This document shows, piece by piece, positions 1-8,855 of a DNA stretch of 64,000 nt (position 1 is its first letter; each line of letters begins with the position of its first letter). Location of the stretch: NCBI RefSeq assembly GCF_000299935.1, contig NZ_AMRL01000015.1, positions 1-64,000 of the forward strand, read 5' to 3'. The stretch comes from Oceanibaculum indicum P24. GTDB taxonomy: Bacteria; Pseudomonadota; Alphaproteobacteria; Oceanibaculales; Oceanibaculaceae. The position numbers were made by a program, and so were the translations under genes. The notes below the pieces were generated by a model, which saw only the letters and a program-made list of their open reading frames with translations, did no database searches and was not told where the DNA came from.

Positions 1-109
1 CCGGCGGCCCGCCCGCCATAACGCGATTGGTCGGCAGCACCGACAGCGCCGCCGGGGCGACGCCGAAGCTGCACATCAGCATGGCCCCGGCACAGACCTG
101 CATCGCCAT
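1..109 (-). CDS. DUF4280 / PAAR-like protein, N-terminal fragment
   Basis: Only the first 36 or so codons are in the window; the gene runs off the left edge. The start is ATG at 107-109, one base after the stop of the MORN gene. The protein begins MAMQVCAGAMLMCSFG and continues with a PTNRVMAGG segment, which is the N-terminal signature of DUF4280 (PAAR-like) proteins. In other T6SS loci such proteins sit downstream of vgrG and are thought to cap the VgrG spike or carry an effector. Position after vgrG and the MORN gene supports that role here. Because the rest is missing, I cannot say whether it has a C-terminal toxin domain. Confidence 0.65.
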   Translation of the reverse strand, partial: MAMQVCAGAMLMCSFGVAPAALSVLPTNRVMAGGPP

Positions 110-110
110 A

Positions 111-476
111 TCAGCCTCCTCCTTTCACGGGTTTCAGCTTCATCGCCAGCCATTGCTTCAGCAGCTGGAACAGAGTTGGCGGCTTGGCGGGCGGCGGTAC
201 CGGTGCTGGGGCGGGCGGCGGCGGTTCTGGCGCCGGTGGCGGCGTCTCCGATACCTTGTCGCCGTCCCGATAGACCGCCTCTCCCAGCACCGCGCCATCC
301 GCGCCATAGCTCACCATCGGCCCGTCCAGTACCCCGGCCTTGTAGGTTGCCGTCATCGCCAGCCGCCCCTCGGTATAGAAGCGCACTGGCCCATCCAGCT
401 TTCCCTCCAGCGTCTGGCCCTCGACCTCCGGCCGGCCCTTGGCGTCCAGCAGCAAAAGGGGTTCGGGGCCGCTCAA
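111..476 (-). CDS. MORN-repeat-like T6SS accessory protein
   Basis: A 121-residue protein in two parts. Residues about 5-70 hold repeated YxxGxLDGPxxxY-type units resembling MORN or YwqK-type antitoxin repeats. Residues about 78-100 are a proline/alanine-rich linker, followed by a short basic tail. The start is TTG at 474-476, overlapping the vgrG stop as TTGA, so translation is probably coupled to vgrG. Small MORN-like proteins occur beside vgrG genes as adaptors or immunity proteins, but the exact role here is inferred only from position. No signal peptide or membrane segment is visible. It lies between vgrG and the PAAR-like gene. Confidence 0.6.
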   Translation of the reverse strand: MSGPEPLLLLDAKGRPEVEGQTLEGKLDGPVRFYTEGRLAMTATYKAGVLDGPMVSYGADGAVLGEAVYRDGDKVSETPPPAPEPPPPAPAPVPPPAKPPTLFQLLKQWLAMKLKPVKGGG

Positions 477-2407
477 TTGATCTTCACCATCGCGCCGTTG
501 ATCGTGACCATGCCGCTGCTCTCCAGCGCGGCCTTGCCCTGCGCGGTGTTGGTGATCGACATGCCGCCATCATTGGTCAGGCTGGTCGTCGCCTTGTTGG
601 AGATCGTCATGCCGGAGGTCTGCAGGCTCTGCGCCGCCTTCACCGTGACCCCGCCGGTACTGCTCTCGATGGTGACGGCACCGGTTGCCTTGATGGTGAC
701 GGAGCCCTGCACGGTCAGGCTGTAATTGCCCTTCACGGTCAGGCTCATATTGCCGTCCACCGTCTGGTCGAAATCCGCCTTGTTGGTGTGTGTCTCCTTG
801 CCCGTGACGGTCACGTCGCGGGTCTTCTTCACGCTGTGAGTCTCCTTCCCTTCCGAGACCTCCACCGTGCGGTCGCCCTTGGACACGGTCAGCTTCTCGT
901 CCTGCGTCACCGTGGCGGTGCGGTTGTGCAGTACCTCCTCCGTCATGTCCTTCTGGGCATGCAGGTAGATCAGTTCCTTGTCCTTCGCGTCATCGAACAG
1001 GATCTGGTTGAAGCCGCCGCCGCCCTTGGAGGAGTTGGTCTTCACCGTGCTCTTGGTCTGGTCGCCGGGCAGGGTGACGGGGACTGTCTGCTCGGCATTG
1101 TAGAGTGCCCCAACCACAAGCGGTCGGTCGGGGTCGCCATCGACGAAGGCGACCATCACCTCCATGCCGATGCGCGGCACGAACAGATGCCCCCAGCCCT
1201 TGCCGGCCCAGCCCTGCACGACGCGTATCCAGCAGGAGCTGTTCTCGTCAGACCTGCCCTGCCGGTCCCAGGGGAACTGGACCTTGATTCGCCCGTACTT
1301 GTCGGTCCAGATTTCCTCGCCCTGCTTGCCGACCACCTTGGCGGTCTGAAGGCCGGCGATGCGCGGGCGCGGCGTTGCCTGCACGGGCCGGATCACCGTA
1401 TCGGACGGCAGCGCGGTAAAACGGTTGCGGTAGCCATCCTCCGTGAAGACATGGCTGACCGAGATGATGACATATTTCCCGTTCACCTTGGCATCGCCAT
1501 AGCCTTGGATGCTGACGGTCGCCCCCGGCAACAGGGTCGGACTCGCGCTCTCCCCGGTCAGTTGCACGGCATCGGCGTCCAACGCCTGGATGCTGTGCTT
1601 GGCGATGGTCTCGCCCTCATCGCGCTTCTCGTAGCCACCGGGCCAGAGATAGCGGGTCACCTCGCTGCCCTTGCCCTTGGAGGTCACTGTCAGGTCGGTC
1701 GAGGGGGTGAGGAAGCTGTAGTCGCCGGTGGAGAAGGTACCGGTCGTCATCCGTGCCGAGCGGCTGAGGAACGACACCGCGTCCGGCTGCAACCCGCTGC
1801 CCTGCGCCATCCGGTAATTCAGTGCCGAGGGGCCGGCAATCGGCTGGAAGGCCGAGGAATCGTCGGCCAGCACCAGCGTCTCGCCCGACTCGGCATGAGT
1901 GAAAAAATAGAAGATGCCGGCACGTTCCAGCAGCCGGCTGACGAAGGCGAAGTCGCTCTCGTCGAACTGCGCCACATAGTCGAGGCTCGCATAGGTACCC
2001 GACAGCTTGTCCGATATCCGCGCCGCGCCATCCGCCTTCAGCACGGTCTTGGCGATGTCGGACAGGCTCTTCTGCTGGAAGATACGGCAGTCGCCGGCCA
2101 GCGTCAGAAGCCACAGTGCCGGGCGGATATCGAGCACATAGCTGGCGCCGCGCGGATCGGCATCCAGCTGCCCGGCCTCGGCGACGATGCCGGAGAACAA
2201 CCTCTTCGCCTTGCCATCGGCGGTCAGCGTGATTGAGGCGACCTTGCCGAGCAGGCTGGCGACATCGGCATCCGCCTTGTCGGCGCGTACCGTCGCCAGA
2301 TAGCGGAACGGCCGGGACAGGCCCTCCTCAGCCTCCAAAGCCAGCAGCGTGAAGGTAACGCCGGACAGCGTCGTCTTCACCGTGGCAGCAAAGGTGGGGC
2401 CGGCCAT
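473..2407 (-). CDS. vgrG: Type VI secretion tip protein VgrG (TssI)
   Basis: A 644-residue VgrG, the trimeric spike at the tip of the Hcp tube. Residues about 1-350 match the gp27-like base, including the FDESDFAFVSRLLERAGIFYFF stretch near residue 150. The gp5-like OB-fold follows (GRIKVQFPWD, then CWIRVVQGWAGKGWG and FVPRIGMEV). The C-terminal part from about residue 470 is a T/V/K-rich beta-helix of short repeats. Length is normal for a VgrG without a fused effector domain, so cargo is probably carried by the downstream MORN and PAAR-like proteins. The stop of tssG and the ATG of vgrG (2405-2407) abut directly, and vgrG overlaps the MORN gene by 4 bases. Confidence 0.93.
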   Translation of the reverse strand: MAGPTFAATVKTTLSGVTFTLLALEAEEGLSRPFRYLATVRADKADADVASLLGKVASITLTADGKAKRLFSGIVAEAGQLDADPRGASYVLDIRPALWLLTLAGDCRIFQQKSLSDIAKTVLKADGAARISDKLSGTYASLDYVAQFDESDFAFVSRLLERAGIFYFFTHAESGETLVLADDSSAFQPIAGPSALNYRMAQGSGLQPDAVSFLSRSARMTTGTFSTGDYSFLTPSTDLTVTSKGKGSEVTRYLWPGGYEKRDEGETIAKHSIQALDADAVQLTGESASPTLLPGATVSIQGYGDAKVNGKYVIISVSHVFTEDGYRNRFTALPSDTVIRPVQATPRPRIAGLQTAKVVGKQGEEIWTDKYGRIKVQFPWDRQGRSDENSSCWIRVVQGWAGKGWGHLFVPRIGMEVMVAFVDGDPDRPLVVGALYNAEQTVPVTLPGDQTKSTVKTNSSKGGGGFNQILFDDAKDKELIYLHAQKDMTEEVLHNRTATVTQDEKLTVSKGDRTVEVSEGKETHSVKKTRDVTVTGKETHTNKADFDQTVDGNMSLTVKGNYSLTVQGSVTIKATGAVTIESSTGGVTVKAAQSLQTSGMTISNKATTSLTNDGGMSITNTAQGKAALESSGMVTINGAMVKIN

Positions 2408-3490
2408 TTAGCGCACCGCCGGCAGGGCGAAGCGGGCCTCGCACGCATCCGAATCGGCGGCCCGGCCCAGCAGCCAGCTGGTCAACCCGAGCCGCGCGCC
2501 TTCCTTTGCTGACAGGCTGGCGCCACTGACGCCCTCGGCATGCAGCACCAGGCGCACCTCCACCGAATATCCATCGCCGAGATAGAGGCCGGCCAGCCGT
2601 CGCAGCGTCTCGTAGCCCTGCCCGCCGGGCAGCAGCCCGTCATAAGTGGCGCGGTCCAGCGGCCCGATCCACAGCCGGATTGTCCGCCCGCCATCCGACA
2701 GCCGCCCGCCCAGCACAGCGTTCTTGCCCAGTGCCTGGAACCGCCCCAACCGGAGACCGAGGGCGCTGCGCTGGTCCACGGCGACCGTCGCCATGCGCGG
2801 CACCGGCGCCTCGATGGCGACCGGCAGCGATAGGGCGCCCGTCAGCAGCTTGCGCAGCCCCTCCATTGGCCGCCGCACCCCGGCCAACAGCCCGGCAAAG
2901 GGCAGCAAGCGGCGGCGCAGATCTGCCGGCAGGCTGGCGGCAACCGCCGGCAGGGCGAAGCCCATCACCGCCTGCAGGTAGAGGGCCAGCGCCGAGTCCT
3001 CCGGCGGCACCGGATCGAAGGCCGGGCGCTGCGCCTTGCGGGCACGGTAATAGACGGCGATCAGCCGGTTCTCGAACAGCGAGAGGAAATCCGCCATCGC
3101 CGGATCGCGCTTCTGCACCGCGCGCAACAGCCTTTCGGTATCGGCCAGAGGCAGCGCGCCGACCGTGCCGGCAAGCCCGAAGAAGCTGACCGCCATATCG
3201 GCCTGCGCGACGCTGCTGCCATCCTGGCGCAGAAAACTCTCCATCGCCGAGGTGGTGAGACTTATCAGCGGCGGCGTGACCTGACGTACCGGCGCGCCCT
3301 CGAAGCCCAGCGTGGGGGCCGCGCGGAAGCGGATCGGCTCCAGCTTGGGATTACCGGATTCGCCGACCGGCTTCGGCGCGCGTACCAGCGCTTCCAGCAG
3401 CCGCACCGCCTGGCAGAACTCGAACCGCCAGGGCTGCGCGAACAGCCGGTCGATCACAGCAGCGGGCGGTCGCCGATCCGGGCCGGCCAT
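2408..3490 (-). CDS. tssG: Type VI secretion baseplate subunit TssG
   Basis: TssG is a baseplate wedge protein that works with TssE and TssF. The N-terminal motif FAQPWRFEFCQAVRLLE is the family hallmark, and an FFGLAGTVGALPL-type segment follows near residue 100, matching the conserved GxxGxLP region. I chose ATG at 3488-3490 (360 aa) because AGGTGG lies five bases upstream; a GTG nine bases further up (3499) is the alternative. The gene overlaps the 3' end of tssF by 37 bases and is followed immediately by vgrG, consistent with one transcript. Confidence 0.9.
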   Translation of the reverse strand: MAGPDRRPPAAVIDRLFAQPWRFEFCQAVRLLEALVRAPKPVGESGNPKLEPIRFRAAPTLGFEGAPVRQVTPPLISLTTSAMESFLRQDGSSVAQADMAVSFFGLAGTVGALPLADTERLLRAVQKRDPAMADFLSLFENRLIAVYYRARKAQRPAFDPVPPEDSALALYLQAVMGFALPAVAASLPADLRRRLLPFAGLLAGVRRPMEGLRKLLTGALSLPVAIEAPVPRMATVAVDQRSALGLRLGRFQALGKNAVLGGRLSDGGRTIRLWIGPLDRATYDGLLPGGQGYETLRRLAGLYLGDGYSVEVRLVLHAEGVSGASLSAKEGARLGLTSWLLGRAADSDACEARFALPAVR

Positions 3491-5250
3491 GATTTCCACC
3501 TTTCCGCCTTGATGAGCAGCCGTGCCGACAGCCGCGTGAAGCTGTTGGCACTGGCGAAGACCGGCAGCACCCGGTCAAGCACCGTGGCCAGGATGTAGAG
3601 GCTGCCTTCCGGCCGCATCGTGTCGTCGAAGCCGAGTACGATGTCGCTGCCATGGATCAGGCTGGCGCCGTCCGCCCCGCGCATCATGGCGGGGCTCGCG
3701 GTCGCATTCGCCAGCGCATCGATCAGCACATTGCTGGAAACCAGCCCGTCCAGCTCGTAGAGCTGCAACAGCTGCCGCAGCACCGCCCCGTCCCCCGCCA
3801 CCAGCGAGGCCTGGCCGAGCGCCAGCTGTGTGACCAGCTGCCACAGGGCCGACCCGTCCGTCGCCGGCTCCAGCGGCATGGTGGGGGCGGTCAGCAACGC
3901 CTGGGTGCCGGGCACCGCCGCTTCGTCCGGCTGCAGCGACTGGTTCGCCGGCAGGAAGGGGGCGAGCCGCCGGTTGGTGCACAGAAGCTGGGCATAGAGC
4001 ACCCGGTCCGCCGGGAAGGCCGGGTTGAAGGCGGGATCGACGAAGCTCAGCACCATCTCGTCACCGGGTACGCCAGCCAGCCGCGCCGGGCGGCGACGGG
4101 CGACCCAGTACAGCCCGTCCTCCGCCTGCCCGTCGGGTCCGGCAAAGCCGAAATAGGGCTTTACCCAGGCCACCGGCCGGTCGGGGTCGGGCGTGGCCGA
4201 GACCTTGCTGATCGAATGCACCTCCACCGAGGCGCGGTCACCGAGATCGGCCAAGACCGGATAATCCAGCTTCTCGCCTGTGAGCCGGATCGGCTGGCTG
4301 ACGCCGCGGAACAGGTTGACGACCGGCGTGCAGCCCAGCCGGAAGGTGCCGGGGTCGGCGTGAATCTCCGACGGCGGCGCCACGGTGACGGGAAACAGCA
4401 GGTCGATCATGCTGGCGTCGCCCGCCGCGTCCAGCCCGGTGAAGTCGAGAAAGCGGAACTTATCGGGGAACTGGAACAGCTCTAGCAGCAGCCGGTAGCC
4501 GTCAAGGCCGTAGGGCATGTCCGGCAGCACTGCCTCGTCAGGCCGGAAGCCGACCGGCTGTATGCTGCCGCGCTCCAGCCTCACCCTGCGCGCCACATCG
4601 CCATCGGGCAGCAGATAGACGCAGCGGATCTCCGAGGTCAGCATCTGGTACAGCCGGTCGGTCAGCAGCTCGATCCCGGCCAGATAGACGCGCAGCCGCT
4701 CCACACCCAGCGCAGCAAGGCCGGGGCCGGTGCTGCGCAAACGAAGGCGGAACAGGCTGCGCGCCCGCTCCGCCTGCACGATGTCGGCGTAGCTGTCGTC
4801 GAAGCCGGCATAGGTCGGCTCCAGCGGCCAGACCGTCGCCGGATAGCAGGTGCGGAAGCGCACCACCGGCGCGCCCTTCTCCCCGCTGGCGGCGAAGAAC
4901 TGCCGGCCGCGCTCCACGGTCAGGCCGGTGGTCAGCTTGCCCGCCTCCTCCGGCGGGCGGAACTGTGCGATGGCCATGGACGGAATCGGCGTCGAGAATT
5001 GCGGATAGAGGATATCCAGCAGCGCCGTCGGGATGATCGGGAATTCCTGGTCGATGACATGCTGGATGCGCGCCGTCAGGAAGGCCACGGATTCGATCAG
5101 CCGCTCGACATCCGGGTCGGTGACGGTATCGCCCGCGACATCCAGCCGGCGCGCGATCTGCGGATATTGCCGGGCGAAATCCGCCCCCTCCCGGCGCAGG
5201 AAGGACAGCTCGCGCTGATAATAGGGCAGCAGCGTCTCGTAGCCGTCCAT
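3454..5250 (-). CDS. tssF: Type VI secretion baseplate subunit TssF
   Basis: A 598-residue baseplate protein. The start YYQRELSFLRREGADFA followed by PQIARRLD is the standard TssF opening, and residues 40-75 (DPDVERLIESVAFLTARI and DILYPQF) match the family closely. Length is typical. TssF forms the wedge with TssG and TssE around the VgrG hub. It starts one base after the tssE stop and its 3' end overlaps tssG by 37 bases. ATG at 5248-5250 is the natural start. Confidence 0.92.
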   Translation of the reverse strand: MDGYETLLPYYQRELSFLRREGADFARQYPQIARRLDVAGDTVTDPDVERLIESVAFLTARIQHVIDQEFPIIPTALLDILYPQFSTPIPSMAIAQFRPPEEAGKLTTGLTVERGRQFFAASGEKGAPVVRFRTCYPATVWPLEPTYAGFDDSYADIVQAERARSLFRLRLRSTGPGLAALGVERLRVYLAGIELLTDRLYQMLTSEIRCVYLLPDGDVARRVRLERGSIQPVGFRPDEAVLPDMPYGLDGYRLLLELFQFPDKFRFLDFTGLDAAGDASMIDLLFPVTVAPPSEIHADPGTFRLGCTPVVNLFRGVSQPIRLTGEKLDYPVLADLGDRASVEVHSISKVSATPDPDRPVAWVKPYFGFAGPDGQAEDGLYWVARRRPARLAGVPGDEMVLSFVDPAFNPAFPADRVLYAQLLCTNRRLAPFLPANQSLQPDEAAVPGTQALLTAPTMPLEPATDGSALWQLVTQLALGQASLVAGDGAVLRQLLQLYELDGLVSSNVLIDALANATASPAMMRGADGASLIHGSDIVLGFDDTMRPEGSLYILATVLDRVLPVFASANSFTRLSARLLIKAERWKSWPARIGDRPLL

Positions 5251-5251
5251 C

Positions 5252-5695
5252 TCAGCCCTCCCCCGCCAGCGTCACGTTGCGCCCGTTCAGCAGGAACACC
5301 ACGGCGCGCTGATAGCCCATCAGCGTCACCGTCGCGGTCAGCCGCGCCTCCAGCGGGCGCAGCCGGTCGCGCGTTGGTTCAATGGCGATGGAGACGTCGG
5401 ACAGGCGCGGCTCGTAGCTGGCGATCGCCGCCTCCAGGCAGCGCGCCATCAGCTGCCGGTCGGACAGCGAGACGGCGGTGAAATCCACCGTGCCCGGCAC
5501 GCCATAGGAGGTGACAAGGCGCGGCCCGGCCAGATAGGAGTCGACCGAGCGGTCGGCGCGCGAGCCCAGCAGCCGGACCAGCGCGCCGCGGATCGAGTCC
5601 GCCAGCGCCGGCCCGTCCAGCACCAGCGGCGTATCGCGAGCGGACAGCCGCTCGAACAGCGGCGCGCGCTGGCCGTAGAGTTCGCGGGGCGGCAT
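5252..5695 (-). CDS. tssE: Type VI secretion baseplate subunit TssE
   Basis: A 147-residue gpW/gp25-family protein, the smallest wedge component of the T6SS baseplate. The N-terminal APLFERLS segment and the later LTSYGVPG and I..YEPRL motifs fit TssE. The C-terminal half (RLTATVTLMGYQRAVVFLLNG) resembles the beta-strand region of gp25-like proteins. The gene lies 20 bases after hcp and one base before tssF. ATG at 5693-5695 is the only sensible start. Confidence 0.88.
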   Translation of the reverse strand: MPPRELYGQRAPLFERLSARDTPLVLDGPALADSIRGALVRLLGSRADRSVDSYLAGPRLVTSYGVPGTVDFTAVSLSDRQLMARCLEAAIASYEPRLSDVSIAIEPTRDRLRPLEARLTATVTLMGYQRAVVFLLNGRNVTLAGEG

Positions 5696-5715
5696 GGCGG
5701 ATCACGCGACCCGGG

Positions 5716-6213
5716 CTACTTGCCCTGGCCGGTCGCCTTTTCCAGATCGTACTCGGTCTCGACCTTGCCCTTCTGGTCGCCTTCCTTGGTCTCGAACTGG
5801 TAGCTCCAGGTGATCTTGGTGAAGTTGAAGGTGACCGATTCGACGGGCAGCTCGTTGCCGCCGGCATTCAGCGACACGGAGGAGACCATCGCGTTCTCCA
5901 GCGTGTAGGTCATCGCCTCGATGGGTTTGTCGCCCGAGGTGCGGATCAGATAGATGTAGATCTTCCCCAGCTCCGTCGCCAGGCAGCAGGCGAGGTTCAG
6001 CTTCGGCGTCGCCTGGTCGAGATATTTCGAGACGGTGATGTCCTGCACCTGCGCGCGGCCGGTGGCACGGCCGCCGCCCGAGGAGTCGAAATGCAGCGGC
6101 ATCGCCACGCCGGTCGAATAGCCCAGGATGTTGATCTCGTCAGTGTGCTTGTCGAGCGTGCATTCGCCCTTGATGGCGTATTTGTCGGCGATCTTGAGGA
6201 CGATGTAGTCCAT
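5716..6213 (-). CDS. hcp: Type VI secretion tube protein Hcp (TssD)
   Basis: A 165-residue Hcp-family protein whose hexamers stack to make the T6SS inner tube. It begins MDYIVLKIADKYAIKGE, keeps the beta-barrel pattern throughout, and has the usual GRATGRAQVQDITVSKYLD segment near residue 50. It lies between tssC and tssE in the minus-strand operon. A small hairpin at 6249-6262 (AGCCC/GGGCT arms) sits between tssC and hcp and could affect hcp mRNA levels, though this is only a suggestion. The C-terminal 20 residues are charged and may be flexible. Confidence 0.92.
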   Translation of the reverse strand: MDYIVLKIADKYAIKGECTLDKHTDEINILGYSTGVAMPLHFDSSGGGRATGRAQVQDITVSKYLDQATPKLNLACCLATELGKIYIYLIRTSGDKPIEAMTYTLENAMVSSVSLNAGGNELPVESVTFNFTKITWSYQFETKEGDQKGKVETEYDLEKATGQGK

Positions 6214-6269
6214 GGGGGCCTCCCTGGCCGTCTGGAGCCTGTCGCTTTAGCCCTTGCGGGCTGTCGGGA

Positions 6270-8072
6270 TTACGCGGCGGCGGCCGGCGGCGGCAGCTCG
6301 GCCACCAGGCTGATCGTCACCTCCACTCCTTCGAGCTGGAAGAAGGGCTGCAGATAGACCGTCGCGGTGTAGTAGCCGGGCTTGCCGGGCACGGGCTGCA
6401 CATCGGCCCGCGCGTTGCGCAGCGGATAGCGCGCCTTCACGCTCTGCTGCGCCTCGTCATCCAGCAGCACCAGCGTGCCCAGCCAGTCATTCACCATGTT
6501 CTGCAGGGTGGCGGAGGTCTCGAAGCTGCCCACCGTGTCGCGCAGCATCACCTTGATGTACTGCGCGATGCGCGCCGCGTTCAGCATGTAGGGCAGCGTC
6601 GCCGACAGCGCCTCGCTGGCGTTCGCGGCCTGGCCGGCGGCGCTGGAATTATCCCATTTCGGCGGGTTGTGAATGGTCCGCCCGCCGAACACCACCGCCT
6701 GGTTGGTGAGCTTGCGGTTGCAGATGGCGATGAAGCCGAGGTCGTTCAGCTCCGCCTCGCGGCGGTCCGGGATCATCACCTGGGTCGGAATCTTCATCGC
6801 CTGTTCGCCGGCCGCCGTAGTGAAGGTATAGACCGGCAGGTTCTCGATCAGCCCGCCGCCCTGCTCGCCCCGGATCGCGGCCAGCCAGTTGTAGGTGTAG
6901 AAGGCGTTGGTGATCAGCGCCCCCTCGTAATAGGCGGGGTTGCCCCACAGGAAATACTTGTCGCTGCGCTGGTCGGCGCCCGCCCCCAGCGTCTCCTCGA
7001 AACCCTCGAACCCGTCCGCTGGATTGTTCACCGCGTCATAGGGCGAGCGCAGCAGCACCTGCGGCAGCACCAGCGAGACGTAGCGCGAGTCGGTGAAGGA
7101 GCGCAGCGAGTTGTAGTCGAGATAATCCAGCCCGCCGAAAATCTTGCTGAGCGAGTTCGGCTTGTTCAGGTCGGTGAAGCTGGTCAGCCCGAACATGTGC
7201 GGCGAGGCCGCGCCCACGAACGGACAGTGCGACGCGGCGGCGATCTGCGCCATGCGCTCCAGCGCATCGACATCCGGCTTGGCGGCGGAGAAGGCGGCGA
7301 AATCGCCGATCATCACGCCATAGGGCTTGCCGCCCAGCGTGCCGTATTCCTGCGTATAGACTTTCTTGAACAGCGCCGTCTGATCCCAGTCGGTCGCCTT
7401 CTTGAAGTCGGCCTTCACCTCGTCATAGCTGCAGTCCAGCACGCGCAGGATGAGATCCTGGTTGGTGTGGGTGCTCATGACCAGATAGGCGAGGCCGCGC
7501 CAGTGCGCCTCCAGCGCCTGGTAGTCCGGGTCGTGCAGGATCTGGTTCACCTGGTCGGAGACCTGGCCGGTCAGCCGGTCGATACTGGCCGCCGCGAAGG
7601 CCATCGGCTCGTCCAGCGCGATGGCCGCCTTCTGCCCGGCGACGAATTTCTGCCCCTCGGCATAGATCTGCTGCTTCAGCGCGTATTTCGCCTCGGCCTC
7701 GGCCTTTTCCTCCGGCGTCGCCGCGTCAGGGATGGTCGGCGCGGTCGGCGCCTGCGTCATCCCCCAGGCCGCCGCCAGATAGGGGTGCATCTGATAGGTG
7801 GCGAGGTCCGCCTGATACTTCTTCAACGCGGTCTGGTAGGTCTCCTTGTCCGCGGCGCTGGCATCGTCGGCAATCGGCGCAGGCGGCGTCGGTTCGGCCG
7901 GGGCCGCACCGGGATCGGCGGCGGGCGGATAGACCAGCAGCGCCTGCCCGATCAAGGCGGCCAGCATATCGAGGCCGGTCAGCATCTGGTCGGGCGTCTG
8001 GGCCAGCGCCAGATTGCCGGTGGTGAAGGCCGGCTGGAGGTCGGTGGGAAGCGACTGGATCGGTGTCGTCAT
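6270..8072 (-). CDS. tssC: Type VI secretion sheath large subunit TssC, N-terminally extended
   Basis: The 600-residue large sheath subunit, which with TssB forms the contractile sheath. The core begins near residue 145 and contains DPDYQALEAHWRGLAYLV, the PYGVMIGDFAAF segment, and CPFVGAASPHMFG. The C-terminus ends with the usual FQLEGVEVTISLVAELP. What is odd is the first ~145 residues: a short helical segment, an alanine/proline-rich linker (about 50-75) and a helical region rich in Lys, Glu and Ala. Many TssC proteins are about 490-500 residues, so this is roughly 100 longer. tssB lies 77 bases upstream. ATG is at 8070-8072. Confidence 0.93.
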   Translation of the reverse strand: MTTPIQSLPTDLQPAFTTGNLALAQTPDQMLTGLDMLAALIGQALLVYPPAADPGAAPAEPTPPAPIADDASAADKETYQTALKKYQADLATYQMHPYLAAAWGMTQAPTAPTIPDAATPEEKAEAEAKYALKQQIYAEGQKFVAGQKAAIALDEPMAFAAASIDRLTGQVSDQVNQILHDPDYQALEAHWRGLAYLVMSTHTNQDLILRVLDCSYDEVKADFKKATDWDQTALFKKVYTQEYGTLGGKPYGVMIGDFAAFSAAKPDVDALERMAQIAAASHCPFVGAASPHMFGLTSFTDLNKPNSLSKIFGGLDYLDYNSLRSFTDSRYVSLVLPQVLLRSPYDAVNNPADGFEGFEETLGAGADQRSDKYFLWGNPAYYEGALITNAFYTYNWLAAIRGEQGGGLIENLPVYTFTTAAGEQAMKIPTQVMIPDRREAELNDLGFIAICNRKLTNQAVVFGGRTIHNPPKWDNSSAAGQAANASEALSATLPYMLNAARIAQYIKVMLRDTVGSFETSATLQNMVNDWLGTLVLLDDEAQQSVKARYPLRNARADVQPVPGKPGYYTATVYLQPFFQLEGVEVTISLVAELPPPAAAA

Positions 8073-8149
8073 AGTATCACCTTCAGGCTGGTGGCGGCGT
8101 CACAGCGGGACGCTCCTGCACGCATTACGGGTATGAGGAGGACAGCCGT

Positions 8150-8749
8150 TTAAGACGGCGGCGGCAGCGCCTTCTGGTCGGCAGCAACCTCGGCCTCGTA
8201 CTGGCTGCGCTGTTGCAGCACCTCGGTCAGCAGCGCGGTCAGGCTGGCGTTGATCTTCGCCGGGTCGGTCTCCGGCTTGTTGTCATCGCCGGCCGGCTGC
8301 AGGATCGCCATCACCGTCTGCTGGAAGGCGCTGTTGCCGTCGAGCCGCGCCTGCAACCCCATCAGCGCGCGCCGGTCGGCAAACAGCGGGGCAATGCCCT
8401 CGGCGCGCGCAGCGATGGCGCCGGGGCCGAAATCGTCCATTGTCTGGAAGGTCAGCGTATCGCCCGCATCGTCGCCGTTCTGGTCGGTCCAGACCGCCTT
8501 CACGCTGGGGCCGATGCGGCCCATGAACTGGGCGAAACTGTCATTGTCGAGCTGGATGAAGTCGCGCTCCGCATAGGGCACGGCGCGTTCCGTCTGCCCG
8601 GCGAGGTCGGCCATGATGCCGGCCACGAAGGGCAGCGAGACCGCCAGCGTGGCGCCCTTGGTATAGACCTCGTAGGTGATCTGCACGCGCGGCGGATTGT
8701 CTTTGGCGATCAGCTTCTGCGCGCTGGTCTTGGTATCGACGAGAAACAT
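8150..8749 (-). CDS. tssB: Type VI secretion sheath small subunit TssB
   Basis: The 199-residue small sheath subunit, paired with TssC. PRVQITYEVYTKGA near residue 20, LPFVAGIMADLAG near residue 40, and ERDFIQLDNDSFAQFM near residue 62 are TssB hallmarks. It is slightly longer than the common ~165-170 residues because of a charged C-terminal tail. It is the first gene of the visible operon: no T6SS gene lies upstream, and ATG at 8747-8749 follows GGAGGG. The upstream region holds a sigma-54-like element and an inverted repeat. Confidence 0.92.
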   Translation of the reverse strand: MFLVDTKTSAQKLIAKDNPPRVQITYEVYTKGATLAVSLPFVAGIMADLAGQTERAVPYAERDFIQLDNDSFAQFMGRIGPSVKAVWTDQNGDDAGDTLTFQTMDDFGPGAIAARAEGIAPLFADRRALMGLQARLDGNSAFQQTVMAILQPAGDDNKPETDPAKINASLTALLTEVLQQRSQYEAEVAADQKALPPPS

Positions 8750-8794
8750 GCGGGCACCCTCCCTGGCATCATATTTCCGGGCGCGCGGAGAAGA

Positions 8795-8809
8795 GCATCC
8801 GCACAGCCA
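8795..8809 (-). promoter_or_regulatory. Possible sigma-54 promoter of the T6SS operon
   Basis: On the minus strand a TGGC ... ATGC pair has the exact GG-N10-GC spacing of -24/-12 promoters. It lies about 46 bases upstream of the tssB start. Several T6SS operons are known to use sigma-54. The match outside the GG and GC cores is weak, and no enhancer-binding regulator gene is visible in the window. Confidence 0.3.
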
Positions 8810-8855
8810 TTCACAACCAAAGCGTGTGCGTTCATTAAGCGCATAAGTTTTTTAT

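Noticed and set aside
176-2236. Long plus-strand frame opposite vgrG
   Set aside because: Composition is Arg/His/Pro-biased and it runs antisense through a well-supported VgrG.
1-8749. T6SS locus as a genomic island or prophage tail
   Set aside because: No integrase, tRNA, att-like repeat or composition shift is visible, and genes match TssB-G/VgrG rather than phage structural sets.
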